Assembly (NCBI GenBank): GCA_950097015.1
Contig: CATNEN010000003.1
Location: forward strand, 3,261,001-3,325,000
Reading direction: 5' to 3'
DNA: 64,000 bases
Source: Macrostomum hystrix
Taxonomy: Eukaryota; Platyhelminthes; Macrostomidae
Position numbers and translations under genes: made by a program. Below are positions 1 to 11,059 of this stretch, in pieces; position 1 is the first letter of the stretch; each line of letters opens with the position of its first letter. The notes under the pieces are model-generated. The model searched no databases and was not told where the DNA came from. It worked only from the letters and a program-made list of their open reading frames with translations.

Positions 1-54
1 CAATCTGAAAGGTACATTCTGTGCACTTTTAATCCAGCGAATATCCTTATAACC

Positions 55-345
55 TTGTGGTTGTAGTCTTGTGGTTAGAGCGTCTGACTCACGACTTAAA
101 GGTCGGGGGTTCGATTCCCGACTCCATTGGAAAAATTTGTGTCCTTTAGCAAGACACTTCACTCAGCAATGCTTCAGTTCACCCAGCTGTTAAATGGGTA
201 CCAGCATCAACTGGGGTAATTGAGGGTGGGTGTGGCGTCCCCCCAGTCCATGGACTGAACAGCTGTACGCAGCCTTCAGATGCGCCGCGCAATAGCTGCG
301 GCTCTGCTGTCGGCTGCACATCTGCAGCCCAACTGGGCTAGCTGT
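55..345 (+). mobile_element. SINE family 1, near complete copy
   Basis: A tRNA-like head (58-130) carries an A box (TGGTTAGAGCG) and a perfect B box (GGTTCGATTCC). It is followed by a body containing ACCCAGCTGTTAAATGGGTACC and a GC-rich tail (CAGTCCATGGACTGAACAGC onward, to about 345). The acceptor-stem halves do not pair, so it is not a functional tRNA gene. Copies or pieces recur at 8955-8992 (-), 19060-19160 (+), 34545-34605 (-), 53090-53250 (+) and 53265-53430 (+). It lies in or just beyond the 3' end of the channel gene, in the opposite orientation. Confidence 0.85.
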
Positions 346-430
346 AATTTCTATTATTCTATGGCATTGTGTGCATTACTGCTTAGAAACCAGAAAACCG
401 GATGAAGAATACCGGGCCAGCTCAGCTTCC
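346..430. other. Channel gene 3' flank
   Basis: Unique sequence between the SINE and the channel stop codon, expected to be 3' UTR on the minus strand. No recognised signal is seen. Confidence 0.4.
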
Positions 431-1077
431 CTAGACAAACTGCTCCTGCTCCAAATCGGAGTCCCGTTCATCGTCTGACAGGTTCTCATCCGTCCGATCG
501 ATAATTGGTAGCTGAGCTTCATCGTCATCGTCCCGGCTGCAGTCGGCCTGCAAAACAATGCGCGACATGCCGGCGTCTATTGACATCTTTTTACCGGCGA
601 GGGTCCCGACGCTACCCAGCAGACTGCCTAGACTGCTGCGGTTGTTAACTCCGCTGGGACCCGTCACCGTCACGATTGGCGGCGGTGGCGGCGGCGGTGG
701 CTGCGGCTGCGGCTCCAATAGGGCCGTTGTAACCGTAGTTGTTCCAGCGGTGGCGGCGGTGGCAGCCAGTGTCGGCGTCGGGGACGGCGACGGTCCAGCG
801 GCTCGGCTCCCGCCACTAGCTCCTCGGTTCTTTTTAATTAGACCGTTGAGTATTTTATCGTCGGTGGCCGCCTTGTTGTCGTAGCTGCGCTGTTGAATGT
901 AGCGCTTGTTGCCTCCCTGGCCGTAGCGACCACCGCCTTGGCTAGCCAAGCTGCTGTTCAAATCCTTGGTCATGATCTTCAGATATTTGTTCTCCTTCAT
1001 TTGGTTCTGCATGTACTTGTAGTAGGTGTTGAAATTGTTGCCAATGATGGGTATGGCTAGGCCGGTGACGATGCAGC
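431..1077 (-). CDS. Shaw/Kv3-type K+ channel, coding exon 3 (end of S6 and cytoplasmic C-terminus)
   Basis: The acceptor CCGCAG|GCTGC at 1078-1079 restores Gly411 across a phase 1 intron and completes S6 as SGCIVTGLAIPIIGNNF. The TAG stop is at 433-431. Kv channels normally carry a P-V-P hinge here, but this protein reads A-I-P (Ala418, Ile419, Pro420), so the first proline is missing. The following NNFNTYY matches the Kv3/Shaw style of S6 end. The tail of about 200 residues has Gly/Ser/Thr/Ala-rich stretches, an eight-proline run (residues 537-544) and an acidic end (about 592-625). These are low-complexity regions without a domain I recognise. No polyadenylation signal is evident before the window edge, and a SINE in the opposite orientation starts about 86 bp past the stop. 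Confidence 0.9.
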
Positions 1078-1389
1078 CTGCGGATGGGTTTTTGGTGCGT
1101 TTTTCTGCGTTTTTACTTTTAAATTAAGGATGTGACCATTGTACTTTTAAGTCCAATTCGTGTACTAATTACCGACAAGTGTACTATAAATAACCTATTT
1201 TCAAAAAGTACTAATAGCAGGTGCACAAATGGTTAACTCAAATAACATCTACAATTTAAGCGGACAAGTTTCACAAAGACCAAATAAGAGACATTTTATT
1301 TCTTTTTTTTACAAATTTAAATTCTTTATCATCTTTAGGGCTTTTTTAGTTGTAAACAATACAGCCAACAGTGCATAACCCCACCTTTT

Positions 1390-1895
1390 AGTGCCAACCC
1401 CCTTTCGCAACACCAACCTCACTCCTCAGAGCCAACCTCACTCCCCAGAGCCAACCTCACTTCACTGTGCCAACTAATGTGCTGCGCTAACCCCCCGCCG
1501 AAACACCAACCTCACTCTTAGGAGCAAACCTCACTCCTCGGAGCCAACCTCACTCTTTGGAGCCAATCTCACTCCTCGGAGCCAACCTCACTCCACTGTG
1601 CCAACCAATTTGCTGCGCTAACCCCCGACGAAACACCAACCTCACTCTTAGGAGCAAACCTCACTCCACTGTGCCAAACTCATTTTGCTGCGCTAACCCC
1701 CGCCGAAACACCAACCTCACTCCTCGGAGCCAACCTCACTCCTCGGAGCCAACCTCAATCCTCGGAGCTAACCTCACTCCACTGTGCCAAATTAAATTTG
1801 TAGCGCCCCACTCCGAACAACAACCTCACTCCACTGTACCAACCCCAATTCAAAGTGCCAACCCCCTATGCAACACCTATCTCACTCTCGAAGCC
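1390..1895. repeat. 19-bp minisatellite, array A
   Basis: Degenerate tandem units of type ACTCCTCGGAGCCAACCTC (19 bp), with variants and some interrupting segments (GTGCTGCGCTAACCCC). It is the same unit family as 2620-3012 and 7012-7285, in the same orientation. Open frames across it result from the low-complexity unit, not from a gene. Confidence 0.85.
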
Positions 1896-2619
1896 AACAT
1901 CAATTATGAACAAAATGTACAAAAAACAATCGCCAATCCCTACTGCCAAATCAGTAGTACAATTTCCAAACTTGCAACTAAGAAACGATGTCTACCAAAT
2001 AATCGATCGCGCCCTAAAAAAACTATAATTAACCAGTTGGGGATCAGCATGGCGAGCAGTTTCACTTCTATCCGGTAGGCAAAGACCTACAAAGTTGTGT
2101 AATCAATCCGCAACGAAGGCAAGAGTTGCCAATCCGAAAAATATTTTTGCCGATAAGAAGCTCTAATGAAATCCCCCCAAGCCTGGATACGGGATGAGGA
2201 AGGGGAGTTCCGTAAAAGCTTTTCTTGACGCCCCATAGGATTTTTTATCGCTTATCGACTATATAGGGAAAGCTGATGGGAGACCCATCCCTGTCGCTAC
2301 AGGCTCGGTTGCCAGCCAGTGCTAAGAGGGAATGAAACGGGATCCGTTGAGCTTGACTAATAAAAAACTTGCCTTACTCGCCTTAAAAACAACGACGAGT
2401 CATAAACCATTTGGCCTTGTGCGGGCATGGAATTTTGTGTCGTGTAATTGTTATAAAATTTTCTCTTCCAGATGTTTGTCTTTAACCTCTGCTTGCACGT
2501 TTATTTTATTTTCACATTACGAGCACACTACTAGCTAGTTCAGTTGCAAATGTGAAAAATTTTTGCACAGGCAACAAAATCATAAACCCCTCTCGCCAGT
2601 ACTAACCCAATTTGTAGCG

Positions 2620-3012
2620 CCAACGACACTCTGCTACACCAATTTCACTCCACAACACAAAACTCACTTCTCAACACCAACCTCACTCCCCAACACCAAC
2701 CTCACTCCGCAGCGTCAACCTTACTCCGCAACACCAACCTCACTCCGCAGCGCCAAATTCACTCCGCAACACCAACCTCACTCCGCAACACCAACCTCAC
2801 TCCCCAACACCAACCTCACTCCCCAACACCAACCTCACTCCGCAGCGTCAACCTTACTCCGCAACACCAACCTCACTCCCCAACACCAACCTCACTCCGC
2901 AGCGTCAACCTTACTCCGCAACACCAAACTCACTCCGCAGCGCCAAATTCACTCCGCAACACCAACCTCACTCCGCAACACCAACCTCACTCCGCAACGC
3001 CAACCTCACTTA
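2620..3012. repeat. 19-bp minisatellite, array B
   Basis: Units of type ACTCCGCAACACCAACCTC (19 bp), alternating with variants such as ACTCCGCAGCGTCAACCTT. The order of variants repeats, so blocks of several units were duplicated. Confidence 0.9.
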
Positions 3013-3529
3013 AAAGTTTAAGGCATCATTTGAAAAAAAAATAATATGCAAATAAAAAGTTAACATTAAAGATGATGAGACACTGATCTTTTACAAGTAA
3101 TTAACTGATACAAGAACAAATATTGACCACTGTCTGATAACTTTTTGGCAAACTACGAGCAGCTAGTCCTCTCATGTGTCAACCAATGCCAAAGCTAATT
3201 AATCTGCCTCAGGCGATAGACATCCGACATAGCAAAGTCGGTAGTGTAGAAAAATAATGATTTCCAGTCGCTTTGATTTCACTCTTCAGTGTCACTTAAG
3301 CACCAATGAACAAAATAACTTTAGACACAGGGCGTAATTTAGAATGTCAATGAATTGTAAATGGCGCAAATCAGAAAATGTGAAAAGAACATTGCTCGAC
3401 TAATAAGTACAATTACCCAAAAAATAACGATATTTCCGAATAAGAGCTTAAGTTAGGGTAGCATACAAACGGGTAGACATTAGGAGAGTGAACAAGAAAA
3501 TATTTATAAGAGTGAGAATGGGTAGAAGG

Positions 3530-5385
3530 ATGGTTAGAAAGGGTAGAATTGGGTGGGTGAGAAAGGGTAGAATCGGGAGGGTGAGAAAGGGTAGAATCGG
3601 GAGAGGCGAGAAAAGGGTAGAATCGGGAGGGTGAGAAAAGGGAAGAATCGGGAGGGTGAGAAAAGGGTAGAATCAGGAGAGTGAGAAAGGGTACAATCGG
3701 GAGGGTGAGAAAAGGGTAGAATCGGGAGAGTGAGAAAAGTGTAGAGTCACGAGGGTGAGAAAGGGTAGAATCGGGAGGGTGAGAAAGGGTAGAATCGGGA
3801 GAGTGAGAAAAGTGTATAATCGGGAGGGTGAGAAAAGGGTAGAATCGGGAGAGTGAGAAAGGGTAGAATCGGGAGAGTGAGAAAGGGTACAATCGGGAGG
3901 GTGAGAAAAGGGTAGAATCGGGAGGGTGAGAAAAGTGTATAATCGGGAGGGTGAGAAAAGGGTAGAATCGGGAGGGTGAGAAAAGGGTAGAATCAGAGGG
4001 TGAGAAAAGGGAAGAATCGGGAGAGTGAGAAAAATATAGAATCGGAGGGTGAGAAAGGGTAGAATCGGGAGAGTGAGAAAGGGTAGAATCGGGAGGGTGA
4101 GAAAGGGTAGAATCGGGAGGGTGAGAAAGGGTAGAATCGGGAGAGTGAGAAAAGTGTATAATCGGGAGGGTGAGAAAAGGGTAGAATCGGGAGGGTGAGA
4201 AAAGGGAAGAATCGGGAGGGTGAGAAAAGGGAAGAATCGGGAGGGTGAGAAAAGGGTAGAATCGGGAGAGTGAGAAAGGGTACAATCGGGAGGGTGAGAA
4301 AAGGGTAGAATCGGGAGAGTGAGAAAAGTGTAGAGTCACGAGGGTGAGAAAGGGTAGAATCAGGAGGGTGAGAAAGGGTAGAATCGGGAGAGTGAGAAAA
4401 GTGTATAATCGGGAGGGTGAGAAAAGGGTAGAATCGGGGGAGTGAGAAAGGGTAGAATCGGGAGAGTGAGAAAGGGTACAATCGGGAGGGTGAGAAAAGG
4501 GTAGAATCGGGAGGGTGAGAAAGGGTAGAATCGGGAGGGTGAGAAAAGGGTAGAATCGGGAGGGTGAGAGAAGGGTAGAATCGGGAGGGTGAGAGAAGGG
4601 TAGAATCAGAGGGTGAGAAAAGGGAAGAATCGGGAGATTGAGAAAAATATAGAATCGGAGGGTGAGAAAGGGTAGAATCGGGAGAGTGAGAAAGGGTAGA
4701 ATCGGGAGGGTGAGAAAGGGTAGAATCGGGAGGGTGAGAAAGGGTAGAGTCGGGAGGGTGAAAAAAGGGTAGAATCTGGAGGGTGAGAAAGGGTAGAATC
4801 GGGAGGGTGAGAAAAGGGTAGAATCGGGAGGGTGAGAGAAGGGTAGAATCAGAGGGTGAGAAAAGGGAAGAATCGGGAGAGTGAGAAAAATATAGAATCG
4901 GAGGGTGAGAAAGGGTAGAATCGGGAGAGTGAGAAAGGGTAGAATCGGGAGGGTGAGAAAGGGTAGAATCGGGAGGGTGAGAAAGGGTAGAATCGGGAGA
5001 GTGAGAAAGGGTAGAATCGGGAGGGTGAGAAAGGGTAGAATCGGGAGGGTGAGAAAGGGTAGAATCGGGAGAGTGAGAAAAGTGTAGAATCGGGAGGGTG
5101 AGAAAAGGGAAGAATCGGGAGGGTGAGAAAGGGGTAGAATCGGGAGGGTGAGAAAGGGTAGAATCGGGAGGGTGAGAAAGGGGTAGAATCGGGAGGGTGA
5201 GAAAGGGTAGAATCAGGAGGGTGAGAAAGGGTAGAATCGGGAGAGTGAGAGAAGTGTAGAATCGGGAGGGTGAGAAAAGGGAAGAATCGGGAGGGTGAGA
5301 AAGGGGTAGAATCGGGAGGGTGAGAAAGGGTAGAATTGGGAGGGTGAGAAAGGGGTAGAATCGGAGGGTGAGAAAGGGTAGTATT
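3530..5385. repeat. 24/25-bp minisatellite
   Basis: About 75 units built on GTAGAATCGGGAGGGTGAG followed by AAAGG or AAAAGG. The one-base A indel changes the unit between 24 and 25 bp and shifts the reading frame, which argues against coding. Variant order repeats over several hundred bases (for example 4000-4130 versus 4600-4730), showing larger duplications. Confidence 0.95.
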
Positions 5386-6064
5386 GGCAGAAGAAGCAGG
5401 TAGAATGGTCTAAATATGACAAAAGAATCCGGTTTAGTTTTGCATCATTTAAATCATGCCAGCATGAACGCAAAGGCATGAGCACGGATACTTCTAGGAG
5501 CAAAGATGAGGCACGCTTTGGCTTGAGTTTGAAGAGAATATAGTAAGTAATACACGGCCGTCTGAAAAGACGGACGGTCGGTCAGTTTGGAGTGGGGCGA
5601 GCAGAGGCAGCCTCAGACACGCATCCCCGATGTCAAATCCTGTCCCTCTTATGCTTCTTGCCTCTCCAACTCCTATGCAGGGTATATAAATCCCCAATGT
5701 TGGGACGGTGAACAGCTTGTTAGCCTGACTGACACTCGTGAAGTCGTGCTAGTTAAAACGTATATATAAATATATATGTAGTTATTAGGGTGTTTGTTAG
5801 ACCGATAAAATCTATAAGGTCATGCTTGGCTAGCTTTGGTTCCTTATTTCGTGGCAGAGTCGATTTTTTCGCAAATATTGTAGAAAACTTTTCAATATTC
5901 GAGCCGTAGGTGACACAAACTGACAGTTGTGATAGGTGTAGCTATACTTGAGGCGTAGACTGGGTTATTTATTGGATTGATGATTTCGAATGAAGTGAGA
6001 AATTATTCCTGATGGGAGCATAGAGCTTGGGATTTATAATCGAGAGGTCAGGAGTTCGAAAACC

Positions 6065-6310
6065 AGGTGAAATTGGTTCCAGTTCCAAAGTACCCCGAGC
6101 TCGATTCCGCGGCGACGCCGCATTCATTTGGGGCGCAGCCGCGGAGAGAAGGCTTTGGAGGGCTTGTCGTGCAACTTACTTTTAACTTTTAAGGCACAGT
6201 GAGAGTGTACACTGCCTGACTGTGTGAGTATGTGCTCAGGAGTTTACGGAATGCCTCCTCGAAAATCTGCGTGTTTACTGTGCCCACAACCCTCCTGGAA
6301 ATATTATATT
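6065..6310 (+). mobile_element. SINE family 2, 5'-diverged copy
   Basis: Matches the copies at 31630 and 34207 through GAGCTCGATTCCGCGGCGA (B-box-like), GGGCGCAGCCGCGGAGAGAA, the TCGTGCAACTTAC segment and AGTGAGAGTGTACACTGCCTG. A separate tRNA-like B-box relic (GGTCAGGAGTTCGAAAACC) lies just upstream at about 6045. Confidence 0.75.
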
Positions 6311-7011
6311 ATTGTCAGCGATTGCACCTTACAAATCTGGCTTGTGATCTCCAGTACCAAGTCAAGTGAGTGCGCAGGTAGTTATATAGTCCTACCTATT
6401 CACGGGCACAATTGATTTATTTTCATGAGGGCTAATTAAAAAATAGAAGAATTCAAAACTTTACTTTCACCTCAACTATTAAACGAAATCTTCTTTCGAT
6501 TTCCCTTTTAATTTCGTCATTGAGCTGAGAAGGAAATTGAGACTGAGCTTTCAGCCTCGGAAACGGAAGTCTCCAAATTTTGAGTAGAGAGACGTAGAGA
6601 GAGAGAGAGAGGAGAGAGAGCGAGGCAGTTCTGCTGGCAAGGCTAGGATAAATAGCCGAGGGGTTCTCACAGCAGGAGATCTGCAATCTCAGACATTTCA
6701 GTTGGAAGGAAGCTGCAGAGATGAGGGGTCTGGATTGAGTAGGAGAAAAAGCTTGAATCCCCTTGGCAATACTCAGCGCTGAGGATAAGAAAAATGTAGT
6801 TAAGGTTAGAAAGAAGGGCATCGGACCTTCCCGTGCCTAGCTCGTTACAACGTGCCTTAAAAGTTTAGATCCATTGCTCAATGTTCCTACAAATCTATAA
6901 AAAGTTTAGTTTAGCAGTAGTTAAGAGTACTGTCTTAAAGTCCTATTATACAATTGAAACTGAAGTAAAAAAGCAACTGACTTCATAAAAAATCTAAGTA
7001 GTCCCACACCT

Positions 7012-7285
7012 TACTCACCATAGCAAACCCCACCCCGCCAAGCCAAACCCACTCCGCAGAACCAACCACACTCCGCCGAGCCAACGCCACTCCGCCGAGC
7101 CAACCCCACTCCGCCGAGCCAACCCCACTCCGCCGAGCCAACCCACTCCGCAGAACCAACCAAACTCCGCCGGGCCAACCCCACTCCGCCGAGCCAACCC
7201 CACTCCGCCGAGCCAACCCCACTCCGCAGAACCAACCACACTTCGCCGGGCCAACTCCACTCCGCTGCATCCACCTCACTCCCAA
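7012..7285. repeat. 19-bp minisatellite, array C, next to the exon 2 donor
   Basis: Units ACTCCGCCGAGCCAACCCC (19 bp), with ACTCCGCAGAACCAACCAC as a second type. It ends about 25 bp from the 5' splice site at 7311, on the intron side. The channel frame runs on into it, so a retained intron would add a Gly/Trp/Leu-rich repeat tail. Confidence 0.92.
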
Positions 7286-7311
7286 ACTAATCAAAAAGGC
7301 GAAAAACTCAC

Positions 7312-8074
7312 CGGACACTGCGGCAATCGATCCGACAATAAATCCTGGCCCACCCTTCGGCACAATGTCGCCGTAGCCCACAGTGGTCAGGGTGACAATG
7401 CTCCACCAGAATGCGTGCGGGATATCGCTGAAGGTGTCCACCTGCTTGTACTCTGCCATGTACACCATTGAGCTGAACAGAAACATTCCGTTCATCAGCA
7501 AGAAGCCCAGCAGAACCAGCTCCGGTATGGACTTCTTCACCGTCAGCATCAGCACTCGAAGACCGCGACTGATTTTGCTGATTTTGAAGACGCGCAAAAT
7601 TCTCAACGCCTGCGACATTGACAGGACGTTGAGCCACCACAGGCTGACTACGGGCGGCTCTCCAGCTTCAGCGGCCTCCGCCCACCGCTGCAACTCGTCA
7701 GCGTCTGGCCTATAATAGTAGAAGAAGAACAAAGACACGTAGATCCAGTAGGAGCCCAAGATGATGATGTCCATGATGGAGATTGGCGACTTCAAAAACT
7801 TGGTCTTGTCCGGCGCCACCACTAGTTTGGTGAAGAACTCGAAGGTGAAGACAGCGTTCAGGGTGATGTCGACAATGACTAGGCCCTGCATCGGCTCGGT
7901 CTCGCAGTCCTTGCGCACCTTGGAGTTTGTTGATCGCAGCTGGTCACGGCAGATACCAGTTGTGCTATTGTTCCAGAGCACCTTGCTGCTGGGTGAACGG
8001 AATGCCAGGTGTGTCTGCAGACAGTAGCACATCACGCTGCAGATCATTAGCAGCAGCAGTAGCATGGCCCAGAG
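7312..8074 (-). CDS. Shaw/Kv3-type K+ channel, coding exon 2 (S1 to start of S6)
   Basis: The exon begins at an acceptor (CCAACCAG|CTCTGGGCC) and continues the T1 exon in phase 0. It ends in phase 1 at TCCG|GTGAGT. It encodes residues 157 to about 411: S1 (157-179); an S1-S2 loop with possible N-glycosylation at Asn191/192; S2 with the FTFEF charge-transfer motif; S3; S4 (about 311-329, ALRILRVFKISKISRGLRVL); S5; the pore helix; and the selectivity filter TVGYGD at 387-392, so K+ selectivity is intact. Aligned to Kv3-type S4, the first two gating arginines are Ser and Gln, leaving R3, R4 and K5. Known biology: Drosophila Shaw also has a charge-poor S4 and weak voltage dependence. The 19-bp array at 7012-7285 lies directly inside the intron after the donor. 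Confidence 0.95.
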
Positions 8075-8140
8075 CTGGTTGGGGTGAGCAAATTAAAAGG
8101 AAGTGGCATTAAACTGACTGTACGAATACATACTTACATA

Positions 8141-8932
8141 CTAAAGTCAAGGACCACTAGTAGTAGAAGGACGGGAAACTTCGTTTCTTAGAAAAATATT
8201 TGAAGGCTGGTTTCGCGAAAAAAAATACACTACAGAGATAGGAAATTTACATTCTTTTCACATTTAAATGGTTACAGAATGTTTTAAATTTTTGTACATG
8301 ACGATTTAATTGTCATACGGTTTTCTTTACTTATCACTGACAACGTTTTACAGTTTTTTATAGCTATTTATTCTTAATGAGTCAAACTTAAGACTTTTTA
8401 GTTGTAGTTTTTTGACTAGAATTTATAAGGATAACTCATGCATTTTCATTATTTAGCTAAATGAAGCTTGTAGATTTTGTAAAGTAGTTCATTTTTTAAA
8501 TAAAAAACTAAATTAATAAATAACAAATTAAGAATATAATAATAAAATAAAAATAGCTTTCTAATAAAGCTAGGAAGAAAAAGCAAATACTAATTAATTA
8601 ATTAATTATTACTTTATTGGTAGAGGAAAACCATATTTCAAGCTAATTTTACGTCTGTAGTTTATTAAATTTCAGACTTATGATAGGTTATTTAGTAAAT
8701 AAAACCTTATTTGAGGATCAAATTGTAATGTACAAAAATTCGTAACATTAGTCAAGTGTTATGAAGTGTCAAGTCCAATCAAAAACGGTCACCACTGTAC
8801 TAAATGTGAAGAAAAGATAATTTCCTATCTCCTCAGTGTATTTGTTTTTCACGAAAACATGCCTTCGTGAAAAAAAGCAATTTTTTTCTAAGAAAATTCC
8901 CCTCCTCCTTCTACTGTGTTGCTTGACTATAG
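8141..8932. mobile_element. Long fold-back (TIR) DNA element, TA target site
   Basis: The ends CTAAAGTCAAG (8141) and CTATAGTCAAG (minus strand from 8932) are inverted, with TA on both outer sides (8139-8140, 8933-8934). The first 120 bp or so of each arm match well as inverted repeats (for example AGAGATAGGAAATT at about 8236 against AATTTCCTATCTCC at about 8820). Weaker similarity continues to about 350 bp per arm around an AT-rich centre. No transposase is present. The TA duplication suggests the Tc1/mariner superfamily, which is inference. It sits 67 bp from the exon 2 acceptor. Confidence 0.75.
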
Positions 8933-8954
8933 TATGAGAATGAGAATATTAGCT

Positions 8955-8992
8955 TGCTAGCTGTTCAGTCCATGGACTGGGCAAGGAGTGGG
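8955..8992 (-). mobile_element. SINE family 1 fragment
   Basis: AGCTGTTCAGTCCATGGACTGG is split here as a reverse-strand match to the 245-265 part of the copy at 55-345. Only the tail remains. Confidence 0.6.
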
Positions 8993-9033
8993 CCCAGACC
9001 TACTAAATTTTTAATCCATACAATACTGGCACC

Positions 9034-9253
9034 CAGTGGCGGCGCAGGACCTCCAGCTGGGGGGGGGCGGTGGTTGGGTGGTCACCCCCCTGAGGTCTCA
9101 GGTGACCACCCCCATGCCCCATGGGGTGACCACACTTTTGAAAAAATATGGTAAAGTACCAATTTTTTTTAACTGGGTGGTCACCCCCTGAGGGTGGTGA
9201 GGGGTGGTCACCCGGGGGCAGCCCGCCCACCCGCCCCCCCTGCGCCGACACTG
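9034..9253. mobile_element. hAT-type MITE with perfect 8-bp target duplication
   Basis: A 220-bp element with terminal inverted repeats CAGTGGCGGCGCAGG and, from the other end, CAGTGTCGGCGCAGG (14 of 15 match), flanked on both sides by CTGGCACC (9026-9033 and 9254-9261). The interior has further inverted segments (GGGTGGTCACCCC types). Non-autonomous, with no transposase frame. The length of the duplication and the CAGTG start fit the hAT superfamily. Confidence 0.9.
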
Positions 9254-11059
9254 CTGGCACCCGTGTTTCTATCCAATCTTTCTCAATGAGATTCTGTGAT
9301 TCCATCTCTACCAAGCTAAATTCTCCAGAGTGGAATTCAAGGGGGTTAAAAAGCCAAAATGATAATCAATATAGTACAATTTGTCCGGGAAAAAAACAGC
9401 ACTAAAAGCCAAGAGTAATAATGATTTAACATCGATTGCTAATTCTTCTTTAGAACATTATCTTCTCCGAGAATCTATACCCCTGTGGTCGCTAGAAATA
9501 AATACTTTTTAGATTCCTCGAGCATTAGTGCATCGATCTTAGGCATTAGCTACAATTTATCCCAACAGAGTATAGTATAGATTTCGTTTGAGATGCTATC
9601 ACTTCATCCTTTCATTTAGCTAAATCAAGAACATTCGAAACATTTTAGTGCAGATATTTTTAACAAGATCAATATTTGTGAGATTTCTAGCGGAAAAATT
9701 CTTTTTATACTGTCCTTTTTTAAAAGTTCTCCGAATGAGGAGTTCGGCTTCAACAATGTCTTCAATTGTTGACTTTGTCCAGTCGGGTGTCTCCGTGAGA
9801 AAAAGAGGCCCCGGTTATTGAAAGTGCACTTGCTCACCCCATACAAATAATACACACTATTGGCTATGCTGGACTCTCATGAGGCCATGCCTGAAGCGTG
9901 AGGTTTAATTAACATCCTTCTATCTCACACAGCAGGGAGCAGGCGAGCTGATAGATGAGCAGGCCTCGCAGACTCTCCATCCCCTACTACTCACTCGCTC
10001 GAACTCAAAGCAACTTAAGAAGCTTTGAAAGTGCCAGCTCTGAATTTTAGATTTTCTCTTCTTTGCTCTCAACTTATCGATCGGGTCTTGGTGACTGCCG
10101 TATGAATTTTAGTTGAGCCAGACCATCTCACAATGTCTATGAGTTTGTATGCCGTCATTAGATCCGACTGCAAGCATCGAAACTGATTGAGTGAGCTTCA
10201 AGTACTCGCAATCCGGATTTCTAAGAATAGACTACAAGAGTTGGGAGATATCGGTGGTGCGACTGCAAGGTCAGGAGTTCGATTCTCAGCCCAGGGTGAC
10301 AAATTGAGTTCTTGAGCAAGAGTATTTCATTCCATTTAATTCTAGATTTTTATTTTTATGAAACAACGATTTTCGTCGGTGATTAACAAAGTACTTCAGC
10401 GAGTGTTTTTACCTGTAATCCATTTAATAAGATTCCTTTTTAATAAAAAACGTAGCTTATAGTATCACTAACGCAAAATAATTAGCTAACAATGTGCTTT
10501 AATTCTTTTAAGAGATGCCTCTCTTTAACTCCAGCATCGTGTTTCTCAAAGCCGTTGCGAATGCCAGTCAGATTTGAAGTAAGTGAACTGAAAAACACAG
10601 AAAATGAGTTTCTGCTAATCCAGCAACTGTACTCCAGAGAGTTCGGGACAAAAATACCCCTTTTAAGTCCCCAAAGTGAAACCTAATTGAAATTCTCCTT
10701 TAGTTTTTGTTTCTGCATTTAGTCAAGGAAGGAAAAAAGACGTCCCAAGCTGAAAACTGCGAATTTATAAAGGACTATTCTCAATTCAATAGCTGTTTTG
10801 AGCATATTTGTGTGTGTGTCTGTGTCTGAGCCGTTCTCAAACAAGAGAAGCCTAAATTGGCATGCACTGCCTTGCTTCAACAAGAAGACGGGTAAAAAGC
10901 ATGTCCGGGTGGATTCCCACAGCCAGTTTATCCCCGGATCGCGCTATAGTCTACCCATTCGGGCCCACTCAAGGGATTTAAGCCGACCAAGCATGAAATG
11001 CGGATTTGGAATATCTCAACAGCTTTGTCGATAGATGCAGAAAATTCATAACATATGCA

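Larger units (their letters stand above)
1078..7311 (-). other. Channel gene intron 2
   Basis: GT-AG intron of 6234 bp, phase 1. It contains three arrays of one 19-bp family, a 24/25-bp array and a SINE 2 copy. The stretches 1890-2615, 3015-3525, 5390-6060 and 6310-7010 look unique and non-coding. A GA microsatellite lies at about 6598-6628. Confidence 0.85.

Noticed and set aside
58-130. tRNA gene (also at 53096-53165 and 53270-53340)
   Set aside because: A and B boxes are present, but the acceptor stem does not pair and the same SINE body follows in more than one copy.
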